Under the pieces are notes generated by a model that made no database searches, was not told the origin of the DNA, and saw only the letters and a list, made by a program, of their open reading frames with translations. The position numbers were made by a program, and so were the translations under genes. Source: Rhizobium nepotum 39/7 (lineage in GTDB: Bacteria > Pseudomonadota > Alphaproteobacteria > Rhizobiales > Rhizobiaceae). From it: a stretch of DNA of 64,000 nucleotides. This document shows positions 20,858 to 29,125 of this stretch, one piece after another (position 1 is the stretch's first letter; each line of letters begins with the position of its first letter). The DNA is taken from positions 303,583 to 367,582 of the forward strand of contig NZ_JWJH01000012.1 in the NCBI RefSeq assembly GCF_000949865.1, in the 5' to 3' direction.

Positions 20858-21071
20858 GCAGACACCAATAAATTCAAAATATTCTTCGCGAGACTACGAA
20901 CAATCCCCTTAGAACTGGTTAAGGCATGTGGGCTGCGCGGCTTTTTCCGTCATTCTCCATCCATATGAACCGGCCGTTTTCATAACGGGGCATTCCAGCG
21001 CGGCAAACCGGAACACGGCCTTTCATGATGGCTGCGACGCTGCGGAGATTGAGAATCGCCCCGTAATCCCT

Positions 21072-21177
21072 AGAGCACGTCCTGTTTGAACGGAATCGTT
21101 CGACGTGCTCTACCTCTTTGTTTTTACGCATTTTCCGGACGTAAAACCGCTACGCACTTTTACTGGAAATGCTCTAT
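21072..21177. repeat. RIME-like rhizobial intergenic repeat
   Basis: Two palindromes in series: AGAGCACGTC/GACGTGCTCT (21072-21111, perfect 10-base arms) and an imperfect GCATTTTCC/GGAAATGC pair spanning the second half. The arrangement and words such as CCGGACGTAAAACCGCTACG match the repeat often called RIME, scattered between genes in Rhizobium and Agrobacterium. Confidence 0.65.
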
Positions 21178-21220
21178 TGTAGGGACCAGGATCGGGCAGA
21201 ACCGGACGAAGCGGGAACTG

Positions 21221-21236
21221 ATAACCGTAAGGTTAT
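21221..21236. promoter_or_regulatory. PcaQ-type binding site upstream of the transporter
   Basis: ATAACC-GTAA-GGTTAT is a perfect interrupted palindrome and matches the known PcaQ motif ATAACC-N4-GGTTAA at all but the last position. It lies about 100 bases before the binding-protein gene and fits better than the site at pcaD itself. Confidence 0.75.
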
Positions 21237-21334
21237 TGATTGCCCCCTTTTTTTCATTTTACTTTGGCCATCACACTTACCAGTCTGACTGGCTGGATCG
21301 GTGGAGGGAGCCACGGATCAATTGGGAGGAAATC

Positions 21335-22507
21335 ATGAAATTACGGATCACCGCCGCAATCGCGGCTATCTGCTTCAGTTCCGTTGCTTATGCCGAGACG
21401 ATCAAGGTCGGCGTGGTCGGTCCGTTCTCCGGCCCCTTCGCGTTGCAGGGCAAGAACTTCAAGGCCGGCATAGACGCCTGGTTTGCGCTGCACGGCAACA
21501 AGGTGGGCGATGACACGATCGAGGTGGTTTACCGCGATGTGCCGCAGGCCGATCCGGCGCAATCCAAGGCGCTGGCGCAGGAACTGGTGGTGAAGGAAGG
21601 CGTGCAATATCTTGGCGGCTTCTATTTTACGCCAGATGCCATGGCCGTCACGCCGCTTCTGAAGCAGGGCAATGTGCCCATGGTCATCATGAATGCCGCC
21701 ACATCGGCCATCGTCACCAAAAGCCCCTACGTGGTGCGCACCTCGTTCACGACATGGCAGACATCCACGCCCATCGCAAAAGTGGCTTTTGATGGTGGCG
21801 TCAAGAAGGTCATTTCGCTGGTCAGCGACTACGGTCCGGGTGTCGATGCGGAGAACGCCTTCAAGGCGGCCTTCACCGCTGCTGGCGGCGAGGTCGTGGA
21901 AAGCATTCGCATGCCGCTTTCCACCAATGATTTCAGCCCCATCATGCAGCGCGTGAAGGATTCCGGCGCTCAAGGCGTTTTCGCCTTCCTGCCGTCCGGC
22001 CCAACGACGCTTGGCTTTGTGAAGGCCTTCAACGACAACGGCCTGAAATCATCCGGCATCAAGCTTTTCGCGCCGGGCGATCTTACACAGGAATCCGATC
22101 TGCCGGCGCTGGGCGAAGCAGCGCTCGGCATGCAGACGACCTTCCATTATGCGGTCTCGCACGATTCCCCTGAGAACAAGACCTTCGTGGAGGCCGCCGC
22201 CAAAGCGATCGGCAACCCCAGGGAACTGTCCTTCCCCGCCGTCGGCGCCTTTGACGGCATGTATGTCATCACCAAGATGATCGAGGCGACCGGCGGCAAA
22301 CAGGACGCGGAAAAGGCGGTCGAGGCGGTGAAGGGTCTTTCCTGGACAAGCCCGCGCGGCCCTGTCAGCATCGATCCGCAAAGCCGCCACATCACGCAGA
22401 ACATCTATCTGCGCGAGGTCACCAAGGGCGACGACGGCAACTATTACAACAAGGAAGTCCAGACTTTCGAAAAACAGGGCGACCCCGGCCTCGCCGCGGC
22501 CAAATAA
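21335..22507 (+). CDS. pcaM: Protocatechuate-type ABC transporter substrate-binding protein
   Basis: A 390-residue periplasmic protein of the branched-chain amino acid binding (LivJ, peripla_BP_6) family. Signal peptide KLRITAAIAAICFSSVAYA, then the mature start ETIKVGVVGPFSGPFALQGKNFKAG. The real ATG follows GGGAGGAAATC; longer frames run into the repeat. Family alone would say amino acid uptake. However, the gene order and the PcaQ-type palindrome upstream correspond to pcaM of Sinorhizobium meliloti, whose pcaMNVWX system imports protocatechuate under PcaQ control. The symbol rests on that comparison and is an inference. Confidence 0.8.
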   Translation: MKLRITAAIAAICFSSVAYAETIKVGVVGPFSGPFALQGKNFKAGIDAWFALHGNKVGDDTIEVVYRDVPQADPAQSKALAQELVVKEGVQYLGGFYFTPDAMAVTPLLKQGNVPMVIMNAATSAIVTKSPYVVRTSFTTWQTSTPIAKVAFDGGVKKVISLVSDYGPGVDAENAFKAAFTAAGGEVVESIRMPLSTNDFSPIMQRVKDSGAQGVFAFLPSGPTTLGFVKAFNDNGLKSSGIKLFAPGDLTQESDLPALGEAALGMQTTFHYAVSHDSPENKTFVEAAAKAIGNPRELSFPAVGAFDGMYVITKMIEATGGKQDAEKAVEAVKGLSWTSPRGPVSIDPQSRHITQNIYLREVTKGDDGNYYNKEVQTFEKQGDPGLAAAK

Positions 22508-22525
22508 GCGACGACACGAAAATGA

Positions 22526-22553
22526 CCGGAGCTGCCTTTGCGGGCAGTTCCGG
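22526..22553 (+). other. Intercistronic stem-loop after the binding-protein gene
   Basis: Arms CCGGAGCTGCC and GGCAGTTCCGG pair over 11 bases with one G-T pair and a 6-base loop. It sits 18 bases after the binding-protein stop, with no T-run after it. This is the same place and form as the stem-loop in the peptide transporter operon. Confidence 0.6.
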
Positions 22554-22591
22554 ATAGCCAGACGAAATCGCATCGGGAGGAGCTTTCGAAC

Positions 22592-23455
22592 ATGCAGACG
22601 GTTTTCAGCATCCTTGTCGATGCGCTTGCCTATGGCATGGTGCTTTTCATCATCTCCATCGGCCTTTCGGTGACGATGGGGCTGATGCGGGTGGTCAATC
22701 TGGCCCACGGCGCCTTCGCCATGATCGGCGGTTATCTCGCCTCCTACGCCGCCCATGGTCTCGGCCTCGGTTATGCGGCGGCAATCCTCGTCGCGATAGC
22801 AGGAACGATCGTGATTGCCATACCGCTCGAACGGTTCCTCTATCGGCGCATTTACGGCGCGCCCGAACTGACGCAGGTGTTGATGACCATCGGCATCACC
22901 TTCTGCATCATCGGCATTGCCAATTTCGTGTTCGGGCCGACGCTGAAAACCATCCCGCTGCCGCAACAATTGGCCGGCCCCACCGATCTCGGTTTCCGCA
23001 CCATCGCCACCCACCGCATCTTCGCCATCGTCAGCGGCCTCGTGGTCGCGGCGGCGCTATGGTTCACTTTCGAAAAGACCGCCTTTGGCATCAAGCTGCG
23101 GGCGGCGGTGGACAATGCCGCCATGGCAGCCGCGCTCGGCGTGCGCACCGAGGTCATCTATGCCGTAAGCTTTGCCATCGCCGTCGGCCTTGCCGCCATG
23201 GGTGGCGTCATCGGTGCGGAATTGCTGCCGGTCGAGCCCTATTATGCGCTGCGCTACATGGTCACCTTCCTCGTGGTCGTCTCCGTCGGTGGCGCGGGCT
23301 CGATTCCTGGTGCCCTGATCGCCTGCTTGTTGCTTGGCGCCATCGATACGACGGGACGCTACCTCGCCCCTGAATACGGCGAATTCTTCTTCTATCTGGC
23401 GGTCATCGTGATCATCACGCTGTTCCCGCGCGGCCTTCTCGGAAGGGCGAAATGA
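22592..23455 (+). CDS. pcaN: LivH-type ABC permease of the protocatechuate-type system
   Basis: A 287-residue permease with about eight hydrophobic segments. LivH landmarks: GLMRVVNLAHGAFAMIGGYLA early, AAVDNAAMAAALGV as the cytoplasmic coupling loop, and GGAGSIPGALIACLLLG near the end. The ATG follows GGGAGGAGC; an earlier in-frame start would translate through the stem-loop. One base separates it from the LivM-type partner. Confidence 0.85.
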   Translation: MQTVFSILVDALAYGMVLFIISIGLSVTMGLMRVVNLAHGAFAMIGGYLASYAAHGLGLGYAAAILVAIAGTIVIAIPLERFLYRRIYGAPELTQVLMTIGITFCIIGIANFVFGPTLKTIPLPQQLAGPTDLGFRTIATHRIFAIVSGLVVAAALWFTFEKTAFGIKLRAAVDNAAMAAALGVRTEVIYAVSFAIAVGLAAMGGVIGAELLPVEPYYALRYMVTFLVVVSVGGAGSIPGALIACLLLGAIDTTGRYLAPEYGEFFFYLAVIVIITLFPRGLLGRAK

Positions 23456-23456
23456 G

Positions 23457-24464
23457 ATGGCGGCGCTCATGAACGACGTGACTGAAACGGCAAAGTCCCC
23501 AAAAGCCCGCTTATCGCTGCGCACGCTTGGCGGCCCGCTCGTCATCATCGCCGCCGCCATCGCCGGTTATTTCCTGTTTCCGGACAATCTGGCGCTTCTG
23601 ACACGCATCATCGCGATCGCGCTTCTGGTGCTTTCCATCGATCTCGTCACCGGTTATTGCGGAGTCGCAACGCTCGGCCATGCGGCGTTATTTGGCGCCG
23701 GCGCCTATGCCGCCGGCATTGCCGCTGCTCATTTCGGCATTACCGATCCGCTTCTCATGACCCTCATCGGGGCTGCGGTGGGCGGCGTCGCCGGGCTGCT
23801 ATCCGGCACGGTTCTATTGCGGGCGCATGGCCTGCCGCAACTGGTGCTGTCCATCGCCGTCGTCCATCTTTTCCATGAAGCTGCCAACAAGGCTTCCGAC
23901 TGGACCGGCGGCAGCGACGGGCTTGCCGGCGTCTCGCCCGATGCGCTGTTCGGCACGTTCGAATTCGATCTTTACGGCCGCACCGCCTATATCTATGGCG
24001 TCTGCCTGCTGCTTGTCGTTTTTCTAGCACTTCGGGTCGTCGTTCATTCGCCGTTCGGCATGTTGTGCCGCGGCGTCAAGCAGGACAGCATCCGCATTCA
24101 GGCCATGGGCGGCTCGGTCAACGGCACAATCCTCAAGATGTTCGTGATATCAGGCATCGTCGCCGGCATTGGCGGTGCGCTGAATACCATCTCCACGCAG
24201 GTCGTCGGCCTCGACAGCCTCAGCTTCACGCTGTCTGCCGAAGCGCTGGTCATGCTGGTGCTCGGCGGCGCCGGTTCGCTTTATGGCGCGCTGATCGGCA
24301 CCGTCACCTTCATGTGGTTCGAGGATGTCGTTTCCGCCGCCAACCCCTTCCACTGGCTCACCATCGTCGGCCTGCTTCTGATCGCCGTCGTGCTCTTTGC
24401 CCCGCGCGGCCTTTACGGCGCAGGCGAACAGATCATCGCGCGCCTGCGGGGAGATCGCAAATGA
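23457..24464 (+). CDS. pcaV: LivM-type ABC permease of the protocatechuate-type system
   Basis: A 335-residue permease with a short cytoplasmic N-terminus (AALMNDVTETAKSPKARLS) before the membrane spans. Landmarks: SIDLVTGYCGVATLGHAALFGAGAYAAG, the coupling segment GVKQDSIRIQAMGGSVN, and VLGGAGSLYGALIGTVTF. The last four bases overlap the ATPase start (ATGA), implying coupled translation. Pairs with the LivH-type subunit. Confidence 0.85.
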   Translation: MAALMNDVTETAKSPKARLSLRTLGGPLVIIAAAIAGYFLFPDNLALLTRIIAIALLVLSIDLVTGYCGVATLGHAALFGAGAYAAGIAAAHFGITDPLLMTLIGAAVGGVAGLLSGTVLLRAHGLPQLVLSIAVVHLFHEAANKASDWTGGSDGLAGVSPDALFGTFEFDLYGRTAYIYGVCLLLVVFLALRVVVHSPFGMLCRGVKQDSIRIQAMGGSVNGTILKMFVISGIVAGIGGALNTISTQVVGLDSLSFTLSAEALVMLVLGGAGSLYGALIGTVTFMWFEDVVSAANPFHWLTIVGLLLIAVVLFAPRGLYGAGEQIIARLRGDRK

Positions 24465-25225
24465 GCGCCATTTTCGAAGTAACCGGCCTGCAGAAGAACT
24501 TCGGCGGTCTCGTCGTCACCAATAATGTTTCGCTGTCGCTCTCGCCCGGCGACCGCACGGTACTTATCGGCCCCAATGGCGCGGGCAAGACTACCTTCGT
24601 CAACCTCGTTACCGGCAACATCAAGCCATCCGCCGGAACCGTGCGGATCGCCGGGGAAGACGTGACGACGCTCAGCGCCAGCCAGCGGGTGAAACGCGGG
24701 CTCGTGCGCTCGTTTCAGGTGACGCGACTGTTCCAGGACATGACGCCGGAGGAACATGTTGCACTCGCCATCCTGCAACGGGAAGGCAGGACGGGCCGGA
24801 TTTTCGGCCGCTACCGCGCCATGCCCACGGTGATGGAGGAAGCGCGCGACATCCTCGGCGCGCTTGGCCTGCTTGCAATTGCCGAAATCCGGGTTCGTGA
24901 AATCGCCTATGGCCAGCAGCGGCTGATCGAAATCGCGCTCGCCATGGCGCTCCGCCCGAAAATCCTGCTGCTGGACGAACCGGCCGCCGGCGTGCCCTCC
25001 ACGGAAACGGCGCGCATCGAACAGGCACTGGACCGCCTGCCCGCCGACCTTGCGATATTGATGATCGAACACGACATGGATCTGGTCTTTCGTTTTGCCA
25101 AACGTGTGGTGGTGCTCGCCGCAGGCGCCGTCATCTTCGACGGTTCGCCGGAAGACGTCACCAGCGATGCCGAAGTCCGCCAAGCTTATCTCGGAAGTTA
25201 CGCCAATGCCCGCAGCGCCGCTTGA
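24461..25225 (+). CDS. pcaW: LivG-type ABC ATPase of the protocatechuate-type system
   Basis: A 254-residue ATPase with Walker A GPNGAGKTT, Walker B ILLLDEPAAGVP and H-loop MIEHDMDLVFRFA. The signature loop is degenerate: VREIAYGQQRLIE, in place of LSGGQ, as in many LivG proteins. The longer family insert between Walker A and the signature is present. Overlaps both neighbours (4 bases with LivM, 20 bases with LivF). Confidence 0.87.
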   Translation: MSAIFEVTGLQKNFGGLVVTNNVSLSLSPGDRTVLIGPNGAGKTTFVNLVTGNIKPSAGTVRIAGEDVTTLSASQRVKRGLVRSFQVTRLFQDMTPEEHVALAILQREGRTGRIFGRYRAMPTVMEEARDILGALGLLAIAEIRVREIAYGQQRLIEIALAMALRPKILLLDEPAAGVPSTETARIEQALDRLPADLAILMIEHDMDLVFRFAKRVVVLAAGAVIFDGSPEDVTSDAEVRQAYLGSYANARSAA

Positions 25226-25922
25226 AATCGCCAACCTGACCGCCGGTTATGGCCCCACCCGCGTCATCGAGGGGCTATCGCTATCGGTTCCCGCCGGTTC
25301 GCGTTTCGCGGTGCTAGGCCGCAACGGCGTCGGCAAGACCAGCCTGTTTGCCACGCTTGCCGGGCAGACGAAACGTTTTGCCGGCGATATCCGTCTCGGC
25401 GGACAGGATATCGCTGCCCTGCCAAGTGCTGCCCGCGCCCGCGCCGGTCTCGGTTACGTGCCACAGACCCGCGATGTTTTTCCGACACTCACAGTCGAAG
25501 AAAACCTATTCGTCGGCCTCAAGGGACGGCCGAAATCCGCCATCGAGGAAGCTTACACGCTATTTCCGCGCCTGAAGGAAAGACGTCGCAATCTCGGCTC
25601 GCAACTCTCCGGCGGCGAACAGCAGATGCTTTCCACCGCCCGCAGCATCCTCGGCCAGCCGCAGGTGCTGCTTCTCGATGAACCGCTCGAAGGCCTCGCC
25701 CCCGTCATCTGCGAGGAACTGATGGCGGCCTTCTCCAAACTCGCGCAATCGGGCGAAATGACCATTCTTCTCATAGAACAGCGCATCCAGATGGCCATCG
25801 ATTTCGCCGACCGCGCCATCATCATGGAACGCGGCCGCATCGTCTGGGAAGGGCCGTCGGCTGATCTTGCGGCGAACCCGGATATTATCGATACGCATCT
25901 TGGCGTGGGTGGGCTGCACTGA
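25206..25922 (+). CDS. pcaX: LivF-type ABC ATPase of the protocatechuate-type system
   Basis: A 238-residue ATPase, last gene of the operon, with Walker A GRNGVGKTS, the LivF-type segment GYVPQTRDVFPTLTVEENLFVGL, signature LSGGEQQML, and Walker B VLLLDEPLEGLAP. The GAERILYG-like tail is replaced by a standard C-terminus HLGVGGLH. The start is internal to livG by 20 bases, the only ATG placed for this frame. A palindromic repeat begins 12 bases after the stop and may act as the operon end. Confidence 0.87.
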   Translation: MPAAPLEIANLTAGYGPTRVIEGLSLSVPAGSRFAVLGRNGVGKTSLFATLAGQTKRFAGDIRLGGQDIAALPSAARARAGLGYVPQTRDVFPTLTVEENLFVGLKGRPKSAIEEAYTLFPRLKERRRNLGSQLSGGEQQMLSTARSILGQPQVLLLDEPLEGLAPVICEELMAAFSKLAQSGEMTILLIEQRIQMAIDFADRAIIMERGRIVWEGPSADLAANPDIIDTHLGVGGLH

Positions 25923-25933
25923 GCATTTGCCTA

Positions 25934-26051
25934 CCCTCATTCCTGCGCTTGTCACAGGAATCCAGCCAGCCCAAGTCCTCGGGCTGAAAGAACTCTCTCG
26001 CCGAACAGACGTGCGTCGGCTGGATCCCTGTGACGAGCACAGGGATGAGGG
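25934..26051. repeat. Rhizobial palindromic repeat, family A, copy 1
   Basis: Outer arms CCCTCATTCCTGCGCTTG and its near-complement frame an inner CCAGCC/GGCTGG pair and a CCCAAGTCCTCGGG hairpin, followed by a CGCCG...GTGCG segment. Shares the core CAGCCAGCCCAAGTC with the copies at 31.9, 32.9 and 35.5 kb. Lies between the transporter and iolR. Confidence 0.8.
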
Positions 26052-26122
26052 AGTGTACCGGGCCACTTTTACCCGATAAAAATCCCAACTCACCTCATCT
26101 ACCCCGCCCTAAAATACCCAAT

Positions 26123-26136
26123 GGAATAAAAATTCC
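26123..26136. promoter_or_regulatory. IolR-type operator before iolR
   Basis: GGAA-TAAAAA-TTCC matches the GGAA-N6-TTCC motif known for rhizobial IolR, and is fully palindromic as GGAAT/ATTCC. It lies 48 bases before the iolR start, so iolR is probably autoregulated. Confidence 0.65.
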
Positions 26137-26183
26137 ACAACGGCTAAAGTGCACGCGATATCAATGTGCACAAGGGAACGACA

Positions 26184-26999
26184 ATGACGGCAATCGAGGC
26201 GCCAGACTCCGTGAAGGCTTTTGAGGAGCGGTTGCTCCACGTCGCGGAAGGCCTGCCGAAACGATTGCGCCAATGCGCCGATTATGTCGCGTCCAATCAG
26301 GATCGCATCGCCGTTTCCACCGTTGCCGAAATGGCTGATGGTGCCGGTGTGCAGCCCTCCGCCTTCATGCGGTTTTGTCAGATCATGGGTTTTTCCGGCT
26401 TTTCGGAGATGCAGCGCCTGTTTCGCGATTCCTATGTCGGCGGCTGGCCGGACTATGCCACCCGGCTCGACCATCTGCGTGAAAAAGGCGACGAAAGCGC
26501 GTCGGGTCTGCTGGCGGAATTTGTCGAAGCCGGCCGTTCCTCTCTGGAAATGCTGCTGAAATCGGTCGATACGAAGCAGCTTGACGAGGCGGTTTCGGCG
26601 CTCGCACAGGCACGCACCGTGCACATCATCGGTTTGCGGCGTTCCTTTCCCATTGCCAGCTATCTCGCTTATGCTTTTGAAAAAATGAAGGTGCCGGCGG
26701 TTTTGCACAGCGCCGTCGGTGGCCTTGGCAATCTGAGCGCCATCTCCCGCGACGACGCGCTGATTGCGATCACTTTCTCCCCCTATTCAGCGGAAACGCT
26801 GGAATTGGCGGAGATGGCCCGCGCCAACGGCATTCCCGTCGTCGCCATGTCCGATTCGGCCGTCAATCCGCTGCGCAAGTCCGGTGCCACGCTGCTCACG
26901 GTAACGGAAATCGATTTTGGCGCATTCCGCTCGCTGTCCGCCACGCTCTGTCTGGCCATTACCCTGGCTGTGGCTGTGGGAACGCGCAAAACAGCCTGA
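26184..26999 (+). CDS. iolR: RpiR/MurR-family regulator of inositol genes
   Basis: A 271-residue regulator: an N-terminal RpiR helix-turn-helix domain (about 15-85; LRQCADYVASNQDRIAVSTVAEMADGAGVQPSAFMRFCQIMGFSGFSEMQRLF) and a C-terminal SIS sugar-phosphate-binding domain (about 125-265; ARTVHIIGLRRSFPIASYLAYAF, DDALIAITFSPYSAETLELAEMA). In rhizobia this protein represses iol genes and is released by 2-keto-myo-inositol-type or phosphorylated intermediates. The ATG is preceded by AAGGGA; a GTG six codons earlier is possible. It stands directly upstream of iolC on the same strand. Confidence 0.88.
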   Translation: MTAIEAPDSVKAFEERLLHVAEGLPKRLRQCADYVASNQDRIAVSTVAEMADGAGVQPSAFMRFCQIMGFSGFSEMQRLFRDSYVGGWPDYATRLDHLREKGDESASGLLAEFVEAGRSSLEMLLKSVDTKQLDEAVSALAQARTVHIIGLRRSFPIASYLAYAFEKMKVPAVLHSAVGGLGNLSAISRDDALIAITFSPYSAETLELAEMARANGIPVVAMSDSAVNPLRKSGATLLTVTEIDFGAFRSLSATLCLAITLAVAVGTRKTA

Positions 27000-27062
27000 A
27001 TATTTTTATTGAAAACATCAAAAATAGAATTTATGATCCAAATCCATGAAACGGGCATTCCA

Positions 27063-27193
27063 TTATCGTCCGTCTCGTGAGGGACGATAAGTGGGCGGAG
27101 GAGGCCCACCGGAGTGGGATGGCGAAAAATTCGGGCGATCCGTCCGGAATGCCGCTCCGGACATGTGAGGCAGACCGCCGCATTTCGGCGGTC
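27063..27193 (+). other. Structured leader of iolC with four hairpins
   Basis: Four hairpins with perfect stems in 131 bases. H1 is TTATCGTCC/GGACGATAA (27063-27090). H2 is GTGGGC/GCCCAC with loop GGAGGAG (27091-27109). H3 is GTCCGGA/TCCGGAC with a 7-base loop (27142-27162). H4 is GACCGCCG/CGGCGGTC with loop CATTT (27173-27193). H4 ends two bases before the AAGGAGG ribosome site of iolC. H2's loop itself looks like a ribosome site. No known RNA family is recognised. Confidence 0.6.
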
Positions 27194-27208
27194 CGAAGGA
27201 GGAACCTT

Positions 27209-29125
27209 TTGAAGAAACTTGATCTCATCACGATCGGGCGCTCGTCGGTCGACCTGTACGGTTCGCAGGTCGGCGGCCGTCTGGAGGACATGGCCTCCTT
27301 TGCCAAATATATCGGCGGCTCTCCCACCAATATTGCGGCGGGTGCCGCCCGGCTCGGCCTTAACAGCGCCGTCATCACCCGCGTCGGCGATGAACATATG
27401 GGCCGCTTCATTCGTGAGCAGTTGGTGCGCGAAGGCGTGGACGTGCGCGGCGTCAAGACAGACCCGGAGCGGTTAACCGCGCTGGTGCTTCTCGGCATCC
27501 GCGACCAGAACCAGTTTCCGCTGATTTTCTATCGCGAAAACTGTGCCGACATGGCGCTCAGCGAAGACGACATCGATCCCGCCTTCATTGCCGAAGCAGG
27601 CTGTGTTTGCGCCACCGGCACGCATCTGTCGCACCCGAAGACGGAAGCTGCCGTGCTGAAGGCGCTGAAACTCGCCCGCGAAAATGGTGCGAAAACCGCG
27701 CTCGATATCGATTACCGGCCCAACCTCTGGGGCGTCGCCGGTCATGGCGATGGTGAGAGCCGCTTCGTGGAATCGCAGAAGGTCACCGCCAAGCTGCAAT
27801 CCACGCTTCACCTGTTCGACCTGATCGTCGGCACCGAGGAAGAGTTCCACATTGCCGGCGGCTCGACCGATACGCTCGCCGCGCTCAACGCCGTGCGCAA
27901 GGTCACCGGCGCAACGCTGGTGTGCAAGCGCGGGCCGATGGGGGCCTCGGTCTTCACAGGCGAAATTCCTGCTAGCCTCGACGATGGCGAGACGGGCGAA
28001 GGTTTTCCGATCGAGGTCTTCAACGTTCTGGGTGCGGGCGACGGCTTCATGGCCGGGCTTTTCCGCGGCTGGCTGCGCGGCGAAGACTGGCCCACGACAT
28101 TGAAATACGCCAATGCCTGCGGTGCCTTCGCCGTGTCCCGCCACGGCTGCACACCCGCCTATCCGAGCTGGGAAGAATTGCAATATTTCTTCAAGGCCGG
28201 CATTCGCAACAAGGCGCTGCGCAAGGACGAGGCGCTGGAGCAGGTGCATTGGTCCACCAATCGCAAGGGCGAATGGGACACGATGCGGGTCTTCGCCTTC
28301 GACCATCGCATGCAATTGGAAGCCATCGCCGACGAACTCGGCGTGAAACATGAGCGTATCGGCGCCTTCAAGAAACTTTGCCTTGAGGCCGCGCAGGACG
28401 TTGCCGGTGGCAAGGTGGGTTACGGCATCCTCTGTGACGGACGCCTCGGACGCGATGCGCTTTTCGCCGCCAGCGGCTCCGGTCTGTGGATCGGCCGGCC
28501 GGTGGAATGGCCGGGCTCGCGCCCGCTGACGCTGGAACCAGAACTCGGCAAGGATTTCGGCGGGCTTTCCGAATGGCCGCTGGAAAATGTCGTCAAGGTT
28601 CTGTGCTTCTATCACCCCGACGATACCGCCGAAATGCGCGCCGCACAGGAAGAAACCGTCGCCCGGCTGTTTCAGGCGACCCGCCGCAACCGGCTGGAAA
28701 TGCTGCTGGAGGTCATTCCCTCCAAGGTCGGCCCGACCGACGATCTGACGGCCGCCCGCATCATCGAGCGTTTTTACGAAATCGGCATCTATCCCGACTG
28801 GTGGAAACTGGAACCGATGAAAACCACAGCCGCGTGGAAGAATGCCTGCGAGGCTGTGCATCGCAACGATCCTTACTTGCGCGGCATCGTCGTTCTCGGT
28901 CTCGACGCACCGCAAAGCGAGCTGGAGGAGAGCTTCCGCCTTGCCGCCGGTTTCGATCTGGTCAAAGGTTTCGCCGTTGGCCGCACGATTTTCGCAGATG
29001 CTGCGCGGGCATGGCTCGGTGGCAAGATGACCGATCAGGAAGCGGTAAAGGACATGGCGCAGCGCTACACCAGCCTGTGCCGCATATGGGATGAGGCGCG
29101 CGCCAAAAAGGGAGAGGCAGCGTGA
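27209..29125 (+). CDS. iolC: 5-dehydro-2-deoxygluconokinase IolC fused to a DUF2090 domain
   Basis: A 638-residue protein. Residues about 1-325 are a PfkB-type kinase: ITIGRSSVDLYGSQVGG, the GG of YIGGSPTNIAAGAARLG, and the active-site motif NVLGAGDGFMAGLFRG with the catalytic Asp. Residues about 335-638 are a DUF2090 domain related to class I aldolases (FAFDHRMQLEAIADE, YGILCDGRLGRDALF, GFAVGRTIFADAARAWLGGKM). The kinase phosphorylates 2-deoxy-5-keto-gluconate; the second domain may cleave or bind that product (known fusion in proteobacteria, activity inferred). TTG start, placed by AAGGAGG six bases upstream. The stop overlaps iolD by 4 bases. Confidence 0.92.
   Translation: MKKLDLITIGRSSVDLYGSQVGGRLEDMASFAKYIGGSPTNIAAGAARLGLNSAVITRVGDEHMGRFIREQLVREGVDVRGVKTDPERLTALVLLGIRDQNQFPLIFYRENCADMALSEDDIDPAFIAEAGCVCATGTHLSHPKTEAAVLKALKLARENGAKTALDIDYRPNLWGVAGHGDGESRFVESQKVTAKLQSTLHLFDLIVGTEEEFHIAGGSTDTLAALNAVRKVTGATLVCKRGPMGASVFTGEIPASLDDGETGEGFPIEVFNVLGAGDGFMAGLFRGWLRGEDWPTTLKYANACGAFAVSRHGCTPAYPSWEELQYFFKAGIRNKALRKDEALEQVHWSTNRKGEWDTMRVFAFDHRMQLEAIADELGVKHERIGAFKKLCLEAAQDVAGGKVGYGILCDGRLGRDALFAASGSGLWIGRPVEWPGSRPLTLEPELGKDFGGLSEWPLENVVKVLCFYHPDDTAEMRAAQEETVARLFQATRRNRLEMLLEVIPSKVGPTDDLTAARIIERFYEIGIYPDWWKLEPMKTTAAWKNACEAVHRNDPYLRGIVVLGLDAPQSELEESFRLAAGFDLVKGFAVGRTIFADAARAWLGGKMTDQEAVKDMAQRYTSLCRIWDEARAKKGEAA

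Larger units (their letters stand above)
20858..21334. other. Intergenic region: RIME-like repeat and PcaQ-type site
   Basis: These 477 bases hold no supported gene. The left part is the likely promoter of the hypothetical gene, the middle a rhizobial repeat (21072-21177), and the right part a PcaQ-type palindrome plus a T-rich tract before the GGGAGGA ribosome site of the binding-protein gene. Confidence 0.6.

Noticed and set aside
20919..21131. 70-codon minus-strand frame
   Set aside because: It overlaps the RIME-like repeat and lacks a ribosome site or any recognisable feature.
21335..25922. Branched-chain amino acid transporter as the final call
   Set aside because: The family is LIV-type, but the perfect PcaQ-type site and gene order make protocatechuate the better substrate guess; amino acids remain the alternative.
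25934..26051. Insertion sequence ends
   Set aside because: Terminal inverted repeats are present but there is no transposase frame between them and the element is only 118 bases; it is treated as a palindromic repeat.
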